Assembly: GCF_021654795.1 (NCBI RefSeq)
Contig: NZ_AP025344.1
Span: forward strand, 3,038,501 to 3,102,500
Reading direction: 5' to 3'
Length of the DNA stretch: 64,000 bases
From: Paenibacillus dendritiformis
GTDB lineage: Bacteria; Bacillota; Bacilli; Paenibacillales; Paenibacillaceae
Shown: one piece after another, positions 15,418 through 23,958 of the stretch
Position numbering within the stretch: the first letter of the stretch is position 1
How the letters are laid out: each line of letters starts with the position of its first letter
Made by a program: the position numbers and the translations under genes
The notes under the pieces: generated by a model
The model's database searches: none
What the model was told of the DNA's origin: nothing
What the model saw: the letters and a program-made list of their open reading frames with translations, nothing else

Positions 15418-16005
15418 ATGATTAAGCGATGCGCATGGGTAAAGGAAAATGAACCGTTATACAGAGAGTATCATGATAAAGAATGGGGAATTCCCGTATA
15501 CGACGATCGAATATTATTTGAAATGCTGTGCCTCGAAGGAGCGCAGGCGGGACTCAGTTGGTGGACGATTTTGCAAAAAAGAGAAAATTACCGCAAAGCT
15601 TTTGATGATTTCGACGCAGAGAAAATCGTTCATTATACCGATGAAAAATTGCAATCGTTACTGAATAATAAAGGAATTGTCCGCAACAAGCTGAAAATTC
15701 AAAGCGTCGTCACGAACGCCAAGGCTTTTTTAACCATTCAAAAGGAGCATGGTTCATTTTCCGGTTATATATGGAGTTTTCTCGAGAACAGCCCGATCGT
15801 GAACCGCTGGGAAAGCGTAAAGGAAGTTCCGGTGTCCAATGAAATCAGCGACCGAATGTCTAGAAGCTTGAAGAAAGACGGATTTTCATTTATTGGCAGC
15901 ACGATATGTTATTCTTATATGCAGGCGGTAGGCATGGTGAATGACCATACGTTGGACTGCTTCTGTCATCCTTCGCGTCATAGCCGAAACCAGTTATTGG
16001 GCTAG
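15418..16005 (+). CDS. tag: DNA-3-methyladenine glycosylase I
   Basis: 195 residues, normal for TAG, a base-excision repair enzyme that removes 3-methyladenine from alkylated DNA. Family landmarks are RCAWV near the N-terminus (zinc Cys), LEGAQAGLSWWTILQKRENY and the C-terminal GMVNDHTLDCFCH supplying zinc ligands. ATG 15418 has AAGGAG and AAAAGG just upstream. It stands alone. The interval before it (15161-15417) holds only a short minus-strand open stretch of hydrophobic residues (about 15226-15405) without a start codon, which may be debris. Confidence 0.95.
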   Translation: MIKRCAWVKENEPLYREYHDKEWGIPVYDDRILFEMLCLEGAQAGLSWWTILQKRENYRKAFDDFDAEKIVHYTDEKLQSLLNNKGIVRNKLKIQSVVTNAKAFLTIQKEHGSFSGYIWSFLENSPIVNRWESVKEVPVSNEISDRMSRSLKKDGFSFIGSTICYSYMQAVGMVNDHTLDCFCHPSRHSRNQLLG

Positions 16006-16582
16006 AGGCCGGCGGGGATTCCACATTACTTATGAACGGAGAAGGGCAGGCCTGTATGTTGAGTTCCATGAATCCACTGTCAAGACGTCTTCAAATAATA
16101 ATTCATTGTTCTGAGTCTTCCGTTGGATTGAAGACGGAAGCCGGCAGCCGGACTCAATACGCATGTGAACTCCTCCTTTCCCGACTGTCCCCCGTCCATT
16201 GGAATTGGGGGATGGTTCTTTTATCGGATGGAGGGCTCCTCTCCATTAGCTTTAATTCCAAGGAGTATACTAAAATATAATAGTTTAAAATAAACAATGG
16301 AACAATCTACTATTATGTGTTATATTTTGAAGAGAACAGCATTCGAATGACTTCACGAACGGAGAACGCTTGCCATGAGCCGTCCGTTTTTATTTTGATC
16401 CCATTTCTTCCTAGACCCATCCTCCCAATGCTCATCGTGAGATCCGAACAGATCACTCCATAGAACGCCGACATCCATCAATTCGACATCTCAATACATG
16501 CCGGAACCGCCGCGTGATACGGCGGCGCGATCCGGATTCTGAACCGGAAGTAACTACTACAATAATATAAGGAGTGGCCTGC
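16006..16582. other. intergenic region, no gene seen
   Basis: No credible gene in these 577 bases. They contain an AT-rich interrupted inverted repeat at 16272-16328 (AAAATATAATAGT against ACTATTATGTGTTATATTTT), a terminator-like hairpin at 16358-16388, and a GC-rich hairpin CCGCCG/CGGCGG with a following TCCGG/CCGGA pair just before the acyl-CoA dehydrogenase RBS (about 16508-16551). The 82-codon open frame at 16032 has no recognisable features. Confidence 0.55.
16358..16395 (+). terminator. possible terminator
   Basis: AACGGA (16358-16363) pairs with TCCGTT (16383-16388), followed by TTTATTTT. The stem is only 6 bp, so this is tentative. Confidence 0.35.
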
Positions 16583-17428
16583 ATGAGTGTGATTGCCGTA
16601 GTGGGGGCCGGAGTGATGGGTGTGGATGTTGCGTCCACTCTCTCCTCTCATGGCTATAAGGTGATTGTCAAAGATATTGATCCGGCAGCTTTGCAGCAAA
16701 TACCGCAAAAAATCGAGCGCAATATTCGAAATTATCGTATGATTTCTCCTGCCTTGCGCGAATGGGACGCCGAAGACATCCTCAGCCGGATTACGGTAAC
16801 GAATACATATGATCATTTTGCACATGTATCCTGGGTGATTGAAAACATTACCGAGGATTGGGAGGCCAAAAGCCGGCTGTACCGGGAATTGGGCGAGGTA
16901 TGCAGCGAAGATACGTTTTACGGCGTGAATACAAGCTGCATTTCGCCCACCAAGCTTGCGTCCCTGTTGGACAAGCCGGACAAGGTGATCGGGATGCACT
17001 TCATGAATCCCGTCCCGCTCAAGGAAATCGTGGAGACCGTGCGAGGCTACCACACTTCGCAGGAGACGATTGCAGCGGCGGAAGCGCTCCTCAAGAGCAT
17101 CGGGAAGCAGCCAATTCTGGTGGAGGATTCTCCCGGCTTCGTCTCCAACCGGTTGTCTCATTTATTCATGAATGAAGCGGCATTCCTGGTCCAGGAGGGA
17201 GTGGCGGAGCCGAGACAGATCGATCTGATGTTCAAAAAAGGCTACGCCCATAAAATGGGGCCGCTGGAGACGGCGGATCTGATTGGGCTTGATACCGTCG
17301 TCCGTTCGCTGGATGTCTTGTATAAGGAATACGGCGACTCGAAATTCAGATGCTGCACGTTGTTGAGGAAGATGGTCGATGCCGGCCTGCTTGGGCGCAA
17401 AAGCGGCCGGGGATTTTATCATTACTAG
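16583..17428 (+). CDS. 3-hydroxyacyl-CoA dehydrogenase family protein
   Basis: 281 residues with an N-terminal Rossmann fold (VVGAGVMG at about 5-12, acidic KDIDP closing the NAD site) and the C-terminal helical dehydrogenase domain. FMNPVPLKEIVE and DSPGFVSNRL are diagnostic. It oxidises 3-hydroxyacyl thioesters with NAD. ATG 16583 lies 8 bases after AAGGAG. A type II thioesterase follows after 36 bases. In polyketide clusters, FkbK-like members of this family act on hydroxymalonyl-ACP, so the pair may be a tailoring remnant. Ordinary beta-oxidation is equally possible from sequence alone, but no other fatty-acid genes are nearby. Confidence 0.9.
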   Translation: MSVIAVVGAGVMGVDVASTLSSHGYKVIVKDIDPAALQQIPQKIERNIRNYRMISPALREWDAEDILSRITVTNTYDHFAHVSWVIENITEDWEAKSRLYRELGEVCSEDTFYGVNTSCISPTKLASLLDKPDKVIGMHFMNPVPLKEIVETVRGYHTSQETIAAAEALLKSIGKQPILVEDSPGFVSNRLSHLFMNEAAFLVQEGVAEPRQIDLMFKKGYAHKMGPLETADLIGLDTVVRSLDVLYKEYGDSKFRCCTLLRKMVDAGLLGRKSGRGFYHY

Positions 17429-17464
17429 AAGGACAGATTGGGAGAGGCCAGGGGAGTGAGCGGG

Positions 17465-18220
17465 ATGAGCGAGATCGATTTGTTCTGTATACCTTATGCC
17501 GGCGGTTCAGCGCATGCCATCTATAGCAAATGGGCGGAAAAACTCAAACCGGGAATCAAGGTGCGTCCTTTGGAATTGGCAGGGCATGGCCGAAGAATGG
17601 CAGAGCCCTTTCATGCGAGTGTGGAGGAAGCTGTCCAAGACTTTTTGGTCGAGATGCGTCCTTGGATTTTACAGCGTCCGTATGCCGTATATGGCCACAG
17701 CATGGGAACGGGCTTAGCTTATGAGCTCGCCGCGGCTGCCCGGGCTTCCGGACTGCCGCAGCCGGTGGCGCTATTTTTATCCGGCCGCATACCGCCCCAT
17801 CTGAAGTATGACACAGAGCCCATGCACAAGCTGTCTGATGCGGAATTTTTGGAGAAAATCCGGAAGATAGGCGGTACGCCGGCGCAGTTTTTCGAATCCA
17901 AGGAGCTGCTGCAGCACTTCATGCCGATTCTAAGGCAGGATTACCGTATGATCGAGCAATATCGGGTGAACGGAAAGCCGAGGCCGGTGGATGGCGATAT
18001 TGTCTTTTTTCTGAGCGATGAAGATGAACTTGTTAATTTGCCCGATATTTTGGAATGGGCGCAATACACCAAGCGATCATTTGAATATCACCGATTTCAA
18101 GGCGGGCATTTCTTCATCCATGAAGCCTGGGATCAAATCTGCACGCTCATTAACCGCAAGCTGCTGGGAGACGGCAGCGTGAACCTTTCGCAAGGCGATG
18201 CGCAGGTACGAAGGACTTGA
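17465..18220 (+). CDS. type II thioesterase (NRPS/PKS-associated family)
   Basis: A 251-residue alpha/beta hydrolase of the TEII (GrsT/SrfAD) family, which clears mis-primed acyl groups from carrier proteins. It starts with the family's FCIPYAGGSA. The nucleophile is S79 in GHSMG, the acid is probably in DEDELVN and the histidine is H215 in GGHFFIHE. ATG 17465 has GGGGAGTGAG before it. It forms a two-gene unit with the 3-hydroxyacyl-CoA dehydrogenase and ends in a terminator. No NRPS or PKS gene occurs in the window, so this editing enzyme is either orphan or acts in trans. Confidence 0.9.
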   Translation: MSEIDLFCIPYAGGSAHAIYSKWAEKLKPGIKVRPLELAGHGRRMAEPFHASVEEAVQDFLVEMRPWILQRPYAVYGHSMGTGLAYELAAAARASGLPQPVALFLSGRIPPHLKYDTEPMHKLSDAEFLEKIRKIGGTPAQFFESKELLQHFMPILRQDYRMIEQYRVNGKPRPVDGDIVFFLSDEDELVNLPDILEWAQYTKRSFEYHRFQGGHFFIHEAWDQICTLINRKLLGDGSVNLSQGDAQVRRT

Positions 18221-18236
18221 TGTGTTGGGCAATGAG

Positions 18237-18280
18237 AAGAACCTCTGCTTCACGGCTGCCGTGATGTTGGAGGTTCTTTC
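18237..18280 (+). terminator. rho-independent terminator
   Basis: AAGAACCTC (18237-18245) pairs with GAGGTTCTT (18270-18278), with an inner CACGGC/GCCGTG stem and a short T tail. Confidence 0.75.
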
Positions 18281-18346
18281 CGCTTTCAACTTCTTTTTCG
18301 GTTCGGGAAGGGATTTCGGGTTCGATAGAGTTCCCTATGATTGTGG

Positions 18347-18376
18347 AGAGGGAGGTGCCGGCCGGCACCTCCCTCT
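18347..18376. repeat. 30-bp perfect palindrome
   Basis: AGAGGGAGGTGCCGG is followed at once by its reverse complement. It lies just 3' of the minus-strand membrane-protein gene and likely acts as its terminator hairpin, though no T run follows on either strand. Confidence 0.7.
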
Positions 18377-18391
18377 GTTGCAATATCATGG

Positions 18392-18709
18392 TTATGATTT
18401 GATCACTTGAATCCCTTTGACAATATTCCAAATAAAAAAGTATACGCTAATGAGACCGCAAAGAGCGACGGTAATAACCGATCCAATCCCCAAGGTCACC
18501 TCGACCTCCCGCACGCTCAGGCTGATGACTCCTAACGCCGCAAAGCCTGCAATGGCTGTAACCGTAGGAAGAATATGCGTCCACAGCGCTCGTTTGGCAT
18601 GACTCTTGCTCTCGGAGTCTCCGACAATCCAGACAAGTATCGGAAATAAAATCGGGGCAAAAAGAACGCTCCAGTAAGAAAGAGCCGAGACTAGTTTGTT
18701 TCCGTTCAT
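18392..18709 (-). CDS. DUF4870-like small membrane protein
   Basis: 105 residues with three hydrophobic segments. ALSYWSVLFAPILFPILVWI, then a polar loop (GDSESKSHAKRALWTH), then two further helices, matches the small Tic20/DUF4870-type membrane proteins, whose function is unknown. ATG 18709 has GAGGTGAT in front; the earlier in-frame codon at 18736 lacks one. It is a single gene, flanked by a palindrome at its 3' end. Confidence 0.75.
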   Translation of the reverse strand: MNGNKLVSALSYWSVLFAPILFPILVWIVGDSESKSHAKRALWTHILPTVTAIAGFAALGVISLSVREVEVTLGIGSVITVALCGLISVYFFIWNIVKGIQVIKS

Positions 18710-18929
18710 ATCTATCACCTCAAGAAAGTTTAGCATTGTTATCCATGGCTTAACTATACAGCAGAAGACATCTGCACACTAATCGATCCAGCTTTCAAGA
18801 GGCTTATAAAATTGTAAGGTTGCTGAAGGACAAAAGGGAGGGCCGATGCCCGTATCATGGCGGAAATACGGAAGGAGGAGGGGAGAGGCGTGTTCGTGTC
18901 AAGCCCATATCCAAAGCGGAAGAATATTT

Positions 18930-18950
18930 CCTCCTGCGTCGCGCAGGAGG
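18930..18950. terminator. hairpin 3' of the SGNH hydrolase gene
   Basis: CCTCCTGCG-TCG-CGCAGGAGG, a 9-bp perfect stem. On the minus strand it lies 18 bases after the SGNH hydrolase stop and is followed by AAATATTC, so the T tract is poor. Confidence 0.55.
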
Positions 18951-18967
18951 ACTTTTGCTGGGAAGAC

Positions 18968-20095
18968 TCAGGCAAGCTCGTGCCGCAGCAGATGCTTGAA
19001 GATCGGCGTCAGCTTGTCGGCCATGCGCATAAAGCCAAGATCGGTGGGGTGGATGCCGTCGACCGTACATTCAAACCGGGTCTCATCGGTGCCAAGAAGT
19101 GTGCTGCCGTCATAAAAATGAAGTTGCGAATCGCCTTGCTTGCGGAACTTCTCGACAACTTCCCGTTGAATCCGGCCCATTTCCTGACGCAGTGCCCTTA
19201 TTTCCGGCATGAAAGACTCGCTGGCGAATTCCATTTTCGAAATAACGAGGAGCGGAACTTGGGGAAAAGCCGCCCGGTAAATACGAATAAACTCCGGCAA
19301 TGTCTGCTTGAGCAGGTCCGGATTGATGGCATTGGCTTCATAATCAAGCACCAGCATCGCCGGATTGTCGATCCCGGCGATGATATGCGCCATCTCCGGC
19401 TCTCCGCAGCCGCTCCCGGAAAATCCGAGATTAATAAATTCCAGAGGTATGCGGCGGCTTAATATATTCGTGTAGGCCATTCCCGGCCGGGAGGCGCAGG
19501 CGCCCTGCGTAATCGATGTGCCATAGACGATCACTTTTTTGTCCTTGCGGTAGGGGAGCGGCGCGGCGATTACCGCACCCGGCTCTACGCCAATGGCCAG
19601 CCCATTCACTCCCTGGTAGAGCGGAAAGTTCAGTGTCACATGGCGCATCCCGGCAGCGGGGAAATCGTACAGCATCGCTTCGTAATGGAGCTGGGCATGA
19701 TCATATTGGCTTGTTCTGAAATAAACTTGCTCCCCGGGCTTCCCTAGATAAAGATCAAATCCGCATTGCCCGGTGGCAGGCATATGATACAAATCCGCCT
19801 TATTGGCCAAGTGCACGCGAATCGCCAACTGACGGGAGTTGGTCTGGAACGCAAGCTGCCCGCCTGCTGTATGGTTAGCGAGCATATAGACAATGGGGGG
19901 GATCGTATGCTGTGACTGAAGGGGAAGTCTGCGGAAAAACCGCTCCTGCTTAAACCAGGGGAAACCGCTTAACCGGAACGGTTTGTCGGTTGGGGATAAC
20001 CATTGCAACCCCGTGAATCTTTTTGGTTCCAAACGCATATGGGGATCGAGATCAGAACCTTTTTTCTTCGTCCCGTCGATTGGTTGGTCGGCCAT
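18968..20095 (-). CDS. SGNH/GDSL-family hydrolase with N-terminal beta domain
   Basis: A 375-residue hydrolase. The N-terminal part (about 60-165) is beta-rich, and the C-terminal SGNH domain carries the four blocks. These are the serine block YGTSITQG, Gly-block INLGFSGSG, DYEAN in place of GxND, and the Asp/His block DGIHPTDLGF. Such two-domain enzymes are carbohydrate or acyl esterases; the substrate is not evident. ATG 20095 is preceded by AAGGAGG at 12 bases. There is no signal peptide, so it is probably cytoplasmic. It is divergent from the prenyl synthase fusion gene. Confidence 0.87.
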   Translation of the reverse strand: MADQPIDGTKKKGSDLDPHMRLEPKRFTGLQWLSPTDKPFRLSGFPWFKQERFFRRLPLQSQHTIPPIVYMLANHTAGGQLAFQTNSRQLAIRVHLANKADLYHMPATGQCGFDLYLGKPGEQVYFRTSQYDHAQLHYEAMLYDFPAAGMRHVTLNFPLYQGVNGLAIGVEPGAVIAAPLPYRKDKKVIVYGTSITQGACASRPGMAYTNILSRRIPLEFINLGFSGSGCGEPEMAHIIAGIDNPAMLVLDYEANAINPDLLKQTLPEFIRIYRAAFPQVPLLVISKMEFASESFMPEIRALRQEMGRIQREVVEKFRKQGDSQLHFYDGSTLLGTDETRFECTVDGIHPTDLGFMRMADKLTPIFKHLLRHELA

Positions 20096-20290
20096 GATGA
20101 TGATAAGCCTCCTTGAACAAAAGATGTGGTTACTCATTGATCTTACCACAATAATTCTGGCGTGCATTCCATCACTTGCCTCGTCATAATTTCGTAACCG
20201 CTAAGATGATCTCACGTATAAAGTCTTAACCCCGATCCGACGAACAGCCGGGGCACGAATGAATCCATACGAGAAGCCGAGGGACATCCT

Positions 20291-22675
20291 ATGAAATACG
20301 ACATGACCGATCAAGCCGAGAGAGGGTATCGGGCAGCCGAGCAGAAGGCCGCTCACTATTTTGCCTCCCTCGCTGCGCAGGTCAAGGACAAGATTTATGC
20401 GCCTGCTCTGACCGCAGATTTTGAATGCTGGAAACAGGACCATCTTCATCCTCCTTCATGGCTCTCCCTTTGGTCGCGGAGGAAGAGAAAACCGGAAGCT
20501 TCGGATGATGAGAAATATATACATTGGCTGAACGATGCCGGAAAATTAGACGCTTACTTGGAGCGAAGCGTGTCTTATATGTATATGAGGGATCTTGGCA
20601 AAGCGTTGGATTCTTCGGACACCCAGATTCGAATTCAGCGCTGCATGGCCGGCCTCAAAAAGCACTTGCTTCATTCCACGGCCGCCAACGGAGGACAACA
20701 GCCCGAAGCGATGAGCCTGGCCGGGGTATATCGTTGGGCTCAGAAGGAAGGGATCGAAGACGCCGCGATATGGGTGATCGGCAAGCTGAGAAGCGTATCC
20801 GCCCATATACCGGAAGGAATGGATGCGGAGCAGGCCCAGCGCAAGCTAATTAAAATCATTGCCGGAGTTGTTCTCCATGTCCTCGAAGATATGGAGGACG
20901 ATATATTGCCGGCGGAACGCGCCCGAAGACTTGATGAAGCCATCAGGCTAGGTTATTCCTACGGACTGACCTATCCCTTTATTGACGACCTGCTCGATTC
21001 TCATGTGCTGCGCGAGCGCGAGAAGGAGCAATATTCCCGCATGATACGTTCCGCGCTGCTCACGGGAACGGTGCCGGAATGGGAAGAATGGGCCGGCAGG
21101 GACAAAGAGATGCTCCGGTTCATCCATTCGGAGCTCCGGGATGCTTTTGAGTATATTAAAGAACATCAGCTGCCGGAGACGGAGAGAATATTTTTCGAGC
21201 AGTCTTACGTGTTTTTTCATTCCCAGGATCTGGACCGCGCAAAGGAACTGTCGAATCCGGATTACACCAATGAAGAGCTGTACGTGCCAATCATCCTGAA
21301 ATCTTCTTCTTCCCGGCTGGTCGTCCGCCCGCTCATTCGCGCCCCCGAGGATGAAGGCTTTCATCACCGCACATTTTGTTATGGCATCTACAACCAGTTG
21401 GCCGATGATTTTGCGGATATGTTTGACGATATGAGAGACGGCGCCGTAACACCCTATACTTATTATTTGAAATACCATGGTCAGCGCAAGGATCTGATCA
21501 ATCCATTTGAACTGTACTGGGCGGTCATCTCCCATTTGATCCATAACGTGTACCGCTCCGATGCCAAGTCCCGCGAGGTGATCCTGGCTCGCGCGATCAA
21601 CGGTCTAAAACGGTGCAAACAGCGCGTCGGGAACGAAAAGTATCATGAAATCATGGATCTCTTCACGGCCGGCATCCCGGAATTCAACCGTCTGATCCAA
21701 CATATGGTGCGCAAAGCGGACGGGGTTGATTTTTTGGATAAACTGCTTCGTGATCAGATGGTAACCGCGTTGAAAAACGAGCGGAAGGAAAAGGAGCGGT
21801 TTTTCGCAACGATCAAAACGGTTCGCCGCCAGATCAACGAGGTGTTGCCGATTTCGAAGCATCACGGAAATCCGGCGGTGCAGGACACGCTTATTGATGC
21901 CGCCAATTACAGTCTCGAAGGGGACGGCAAGCGGTTGAGACCGATCCTGGCCTGGGTCATGGGCGTACAGGAATATGGCTTGAAGGCTTCAGCGCTTGTG
22001 CCGCTGCTGCGATCATTGGAATATATGCATACCGCCTCTTTAATCTTCGATGATCTGCCATCGCAGGATAATGCGGCGACGCGCAGAGGAAGGCCAACCC
22101 TGCACCAGGCGTATAACAGCGCCACGGCCGAATTAACCGGCCTGTTCCTGATTCAGAAGGCGATCGAAGAACAAGCTTCCCTGGACGGGTTCGATCCGAA
22201 CACGGTGCTGGCACTGATGCGATATTCGTCCCAAAAGGCCGCGGATATTTGCACGGGCCAGGCGATGGACTTGCAATCCAAAGGCCAGGCGCTGACGCTG
22301 GAGCAAATGAACGCGATATGCTTTTACAAAACCGGGATTGCCTTCGAGGCCTCTATCATCATGCCTGCCATTCTCGCGCGGGTGAACGAGGCGGAAATGT
22401 CGGCGTTGAAAAAATTCGCCTATCATGCGGGGATTGCGTTTCAGATTAAGGATGATTTGCTTGATTATGAAGGAGACCAGCAGTTGCTCGGAAAGCCTGT
22501 CGGCAAGGATGCGGAAAACAACACTTCGACATTTGTGACCATCCTTGGTCATGAAGGCGCCAGAAAAGAGATGTGGGAGCATTACTGCCTGGCCAGCGAA
22601 GCATTGAGAGCGATCCCTCGCCATATCGCTTTTTTGAAGCATTTATTGAATTATTTGGTCCATCGGGACCGTTAA
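20291..22675 (+). CDS. polyprenyl diphosphate synthase fused to a large N-terminal domain
   Basis: 794 residues. The C-terminal about 300 residues (from about 500) are a trans-isoprenyl diphosphate synthase. The first Asp-rich motif DDLPSQD begins at D587, followed by RRGRPTLH, and the second motif is DDLLD at D721-D725. This part should condense isopentenyl diphosphate with an allylic primer. The N-terminal about 480 residues are all-helical in look and contain their own DDLLD (residues 232-236, context TYPFIDDLLDSH) and later Asp clusters (ADDFADMFDDM). This suggests a second class-I terpenoid-synthase-like fold. Ordinary enzymes of this family have about 300 residues, so the fusion is unusual. 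ATG 20291 has GAGGGA upstream. A bifunctional prenyltransferase/terpene cyclase is inference. Confidence 0.87.
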   Translation: MKYDMTDQAERGYRAAEQKAAHYFASLAAQVKDKIYAPALTADFECWKQDHLHPPSWLSLWSRRKRKPEASDDEKYIHWLNDAGKLDAYLERSVSYMYMRDLGKALDSSDTQIRIQRCMAGLKKHLLHSTAANGGQQPEAMSLAGVYRWAQKEGIEDAAIWVIGKLRSVSAHIPEGMDAEQAQRKLIKIIAGVVLHVLEDMEDDILPAERARRLDEAIRLGYSYGLTYPFIDDLLDSHVLREREKEQYSRMIRSALLTGTVPEWEEWAGRDKEMLRFIHSELRDAFEYIKEHQLPETERIFFEQSYVFFHSQDLDRAKELSNPDYTNEELYVPIILKSSSSRLVVRPLIRAPEDEGFHHRTFCYGIYNQLADDFADMFDDMRDGAVTPYTYYLKYHGQRKDLINPFELYWAVISHLIHNVYRSDAKSREVILARAINGLKRCKQRVGNEKYHEIMDLFTAGIPEFNRLIQHMVRKADGVDFLDKLLRDQMVTALKNERKEKERFFATIKTVRRQINEVLPISKHHGNPAVQDTLIDAANYSLEGDGKRLRPILAWVMGVQEYGLKASALVPLLRSLEYMHTASLIFDDLPSQDNAATRRGRPTLHQAYNSATAELTGLFLIQKAIEEQASLDGFDPNTVLALMRYSSQKAADICTGQAMDLQSKGQALTLEQMNAICFYKTGIAFEASIIMPAILARVNEAEMSALKKFAYHAGIAFQIKDDLLDYEGDQQLLGKPVGKDAENNTSTFVTILGHEGARKEMWEHYCLASEALRAIPRHIAFLKHLLNYLVHRDR

Positions 22676-22795
22676 AATGAATTTATGGCCGCATGCCAGC
22701 CCGTGTCCTCGTTATTTTGAGAAGCCAAGATATTCGTTCATTCCAAGCTGTCCTGGAACGAATAAAGTAGAGGCAGAAACGAGGAGGCGCTCTGA

Positions 22796-23723
22796 ATGCC
22801 GGTCAAAAACGGGAGCGAGTATGTCGAGCGGATAAATCATCATTCCCCGATTACATAAACACCGCCATTATGGCTTTTTCGGCTGCGGCCGGGGTGTTTG
22901 AAGAGCAATATCCCGCGTATGCCTCGAACTTGCGACGGATTACGAAGCCTGCCGGGAAAACGATATTACGCTTTCTCATGTATTTATTCAGCCGAAGGCG
23001 GGGAGGGTATCCACTTTTCTTCGAACATTCGAAGAGCCGGAGGCGGCCTGAATCATGGAGAAAAACAAAGACGGAATCGTGATTCGCGGTGCCTTTTTGT
23101 TAGACACGCAAGGAGCAACCGCGGACGTAATTCTGGTATTCCCCGCGCCGTTCTCTTTCACTGTGGAAGAGGAAAGCCCCTATTCCTTCGCCTACGCAGT
23201 TCCCAGCAACCTGGAAGGCATCAGCTTTCTATGCAGGGAAAGCTTTGTAGGCGGAGAGTCCACTTACAATGATCCGCTGAGTTCGCGGTTAGAAACCGGG
23301 TCTTCATATGCGGGGATGAAAAAATGGCATGCCGGTTACTGGATGAGAGTCATTTTCACACCTGCGCCGGCACGCATTTGCAAGAACATTGCCAAAACGG
23401 AGTTTTTGCTCGGCATGATCGACATGCTGGTGAAGACCGCCGGATTGGAAAGCCATGGCCATGTTTTCGAGAAGGTAACGGAGGTAATCGTAGCGCTTGA
23501 GACGCTCAAGGCATTTCAGCTTGCCGCCGAGAAAGGGGCTTCCCCCGATCGATGGGGCAATATGCTTCCGGCCCGGAAGCCGCTGCTTGCCGCAAATGTA
23601 TATTTTCAACAAGTGTATCCGCGGATGATTGAGATCGTTCAGCTGATTGGCGCCAGCAATCTGATTATGATTCAAGGCGCCATGGGGAAGTATCGAGACC
23701 GGATCCAAGACTTTTTGTCATGA
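22796..23723 (+). pseudogene. HpaB-type flavin monooxygenase pseudogene
   Basis: Fragments of a 4-hydroxyphenylacetate 3-monooxygenase (large, FADH2-dependent subunit). ATG 22796, with a GGAGGCG site, gives the typical N-terminus MPVKNGSEYVERI. It is joined by a deletion of about 100 codons to DYINTAIMAFSAAAGVFEEQ. A one-base loss follows (RR/YYEACREND at about 22937), then an in-frame TGA near 23050. The last segment, MEKNKDGIVIRG...FLCRES...GAMGKYRDRIQDFLS (23055-23723), is intact but lacks parts of the C-terminal family region. Several independent lesions mean the gene is dead. No reductase partner (HpaC) is near. Confidence 0.82.
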
Positions 23724-23752
23724 GGGAAAAAGAGTCCTGCTCCTTTTCCCTC
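23722..23752 (+). terminator. hairpin after HpaB remnant
   Basis: GAGGGAAAA (23722-23730) pairs with TTTTCCCTC, with inner GAG/CTC pairs. No clear T run follows. Confidence 0.45.
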
Positions 23753-23958
23753 CAACCATTTTCCAGGGCATGATTTTCTTCCTGCAGACAGAGAACTTAT
23801 CACGTAAGCAAGCTTCGGGCAGAATCCCCTGTCCACGGACGCATCAGTTCCACAGCCGAACATGCATAAAACGGGCTCAGGCTATTTTTCGCTTACTTTT
23901 AGGCTCGATAACGTTTATAATAAATCAAGCACAAAGTATATAAGAAAAGGTGTCATGG

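Noticed and set aside
16032..16280. 82-codon open frame after the tag gene
   Set aside because: No RBS, odd composition and no similarity to a known family; treated as intergenic.
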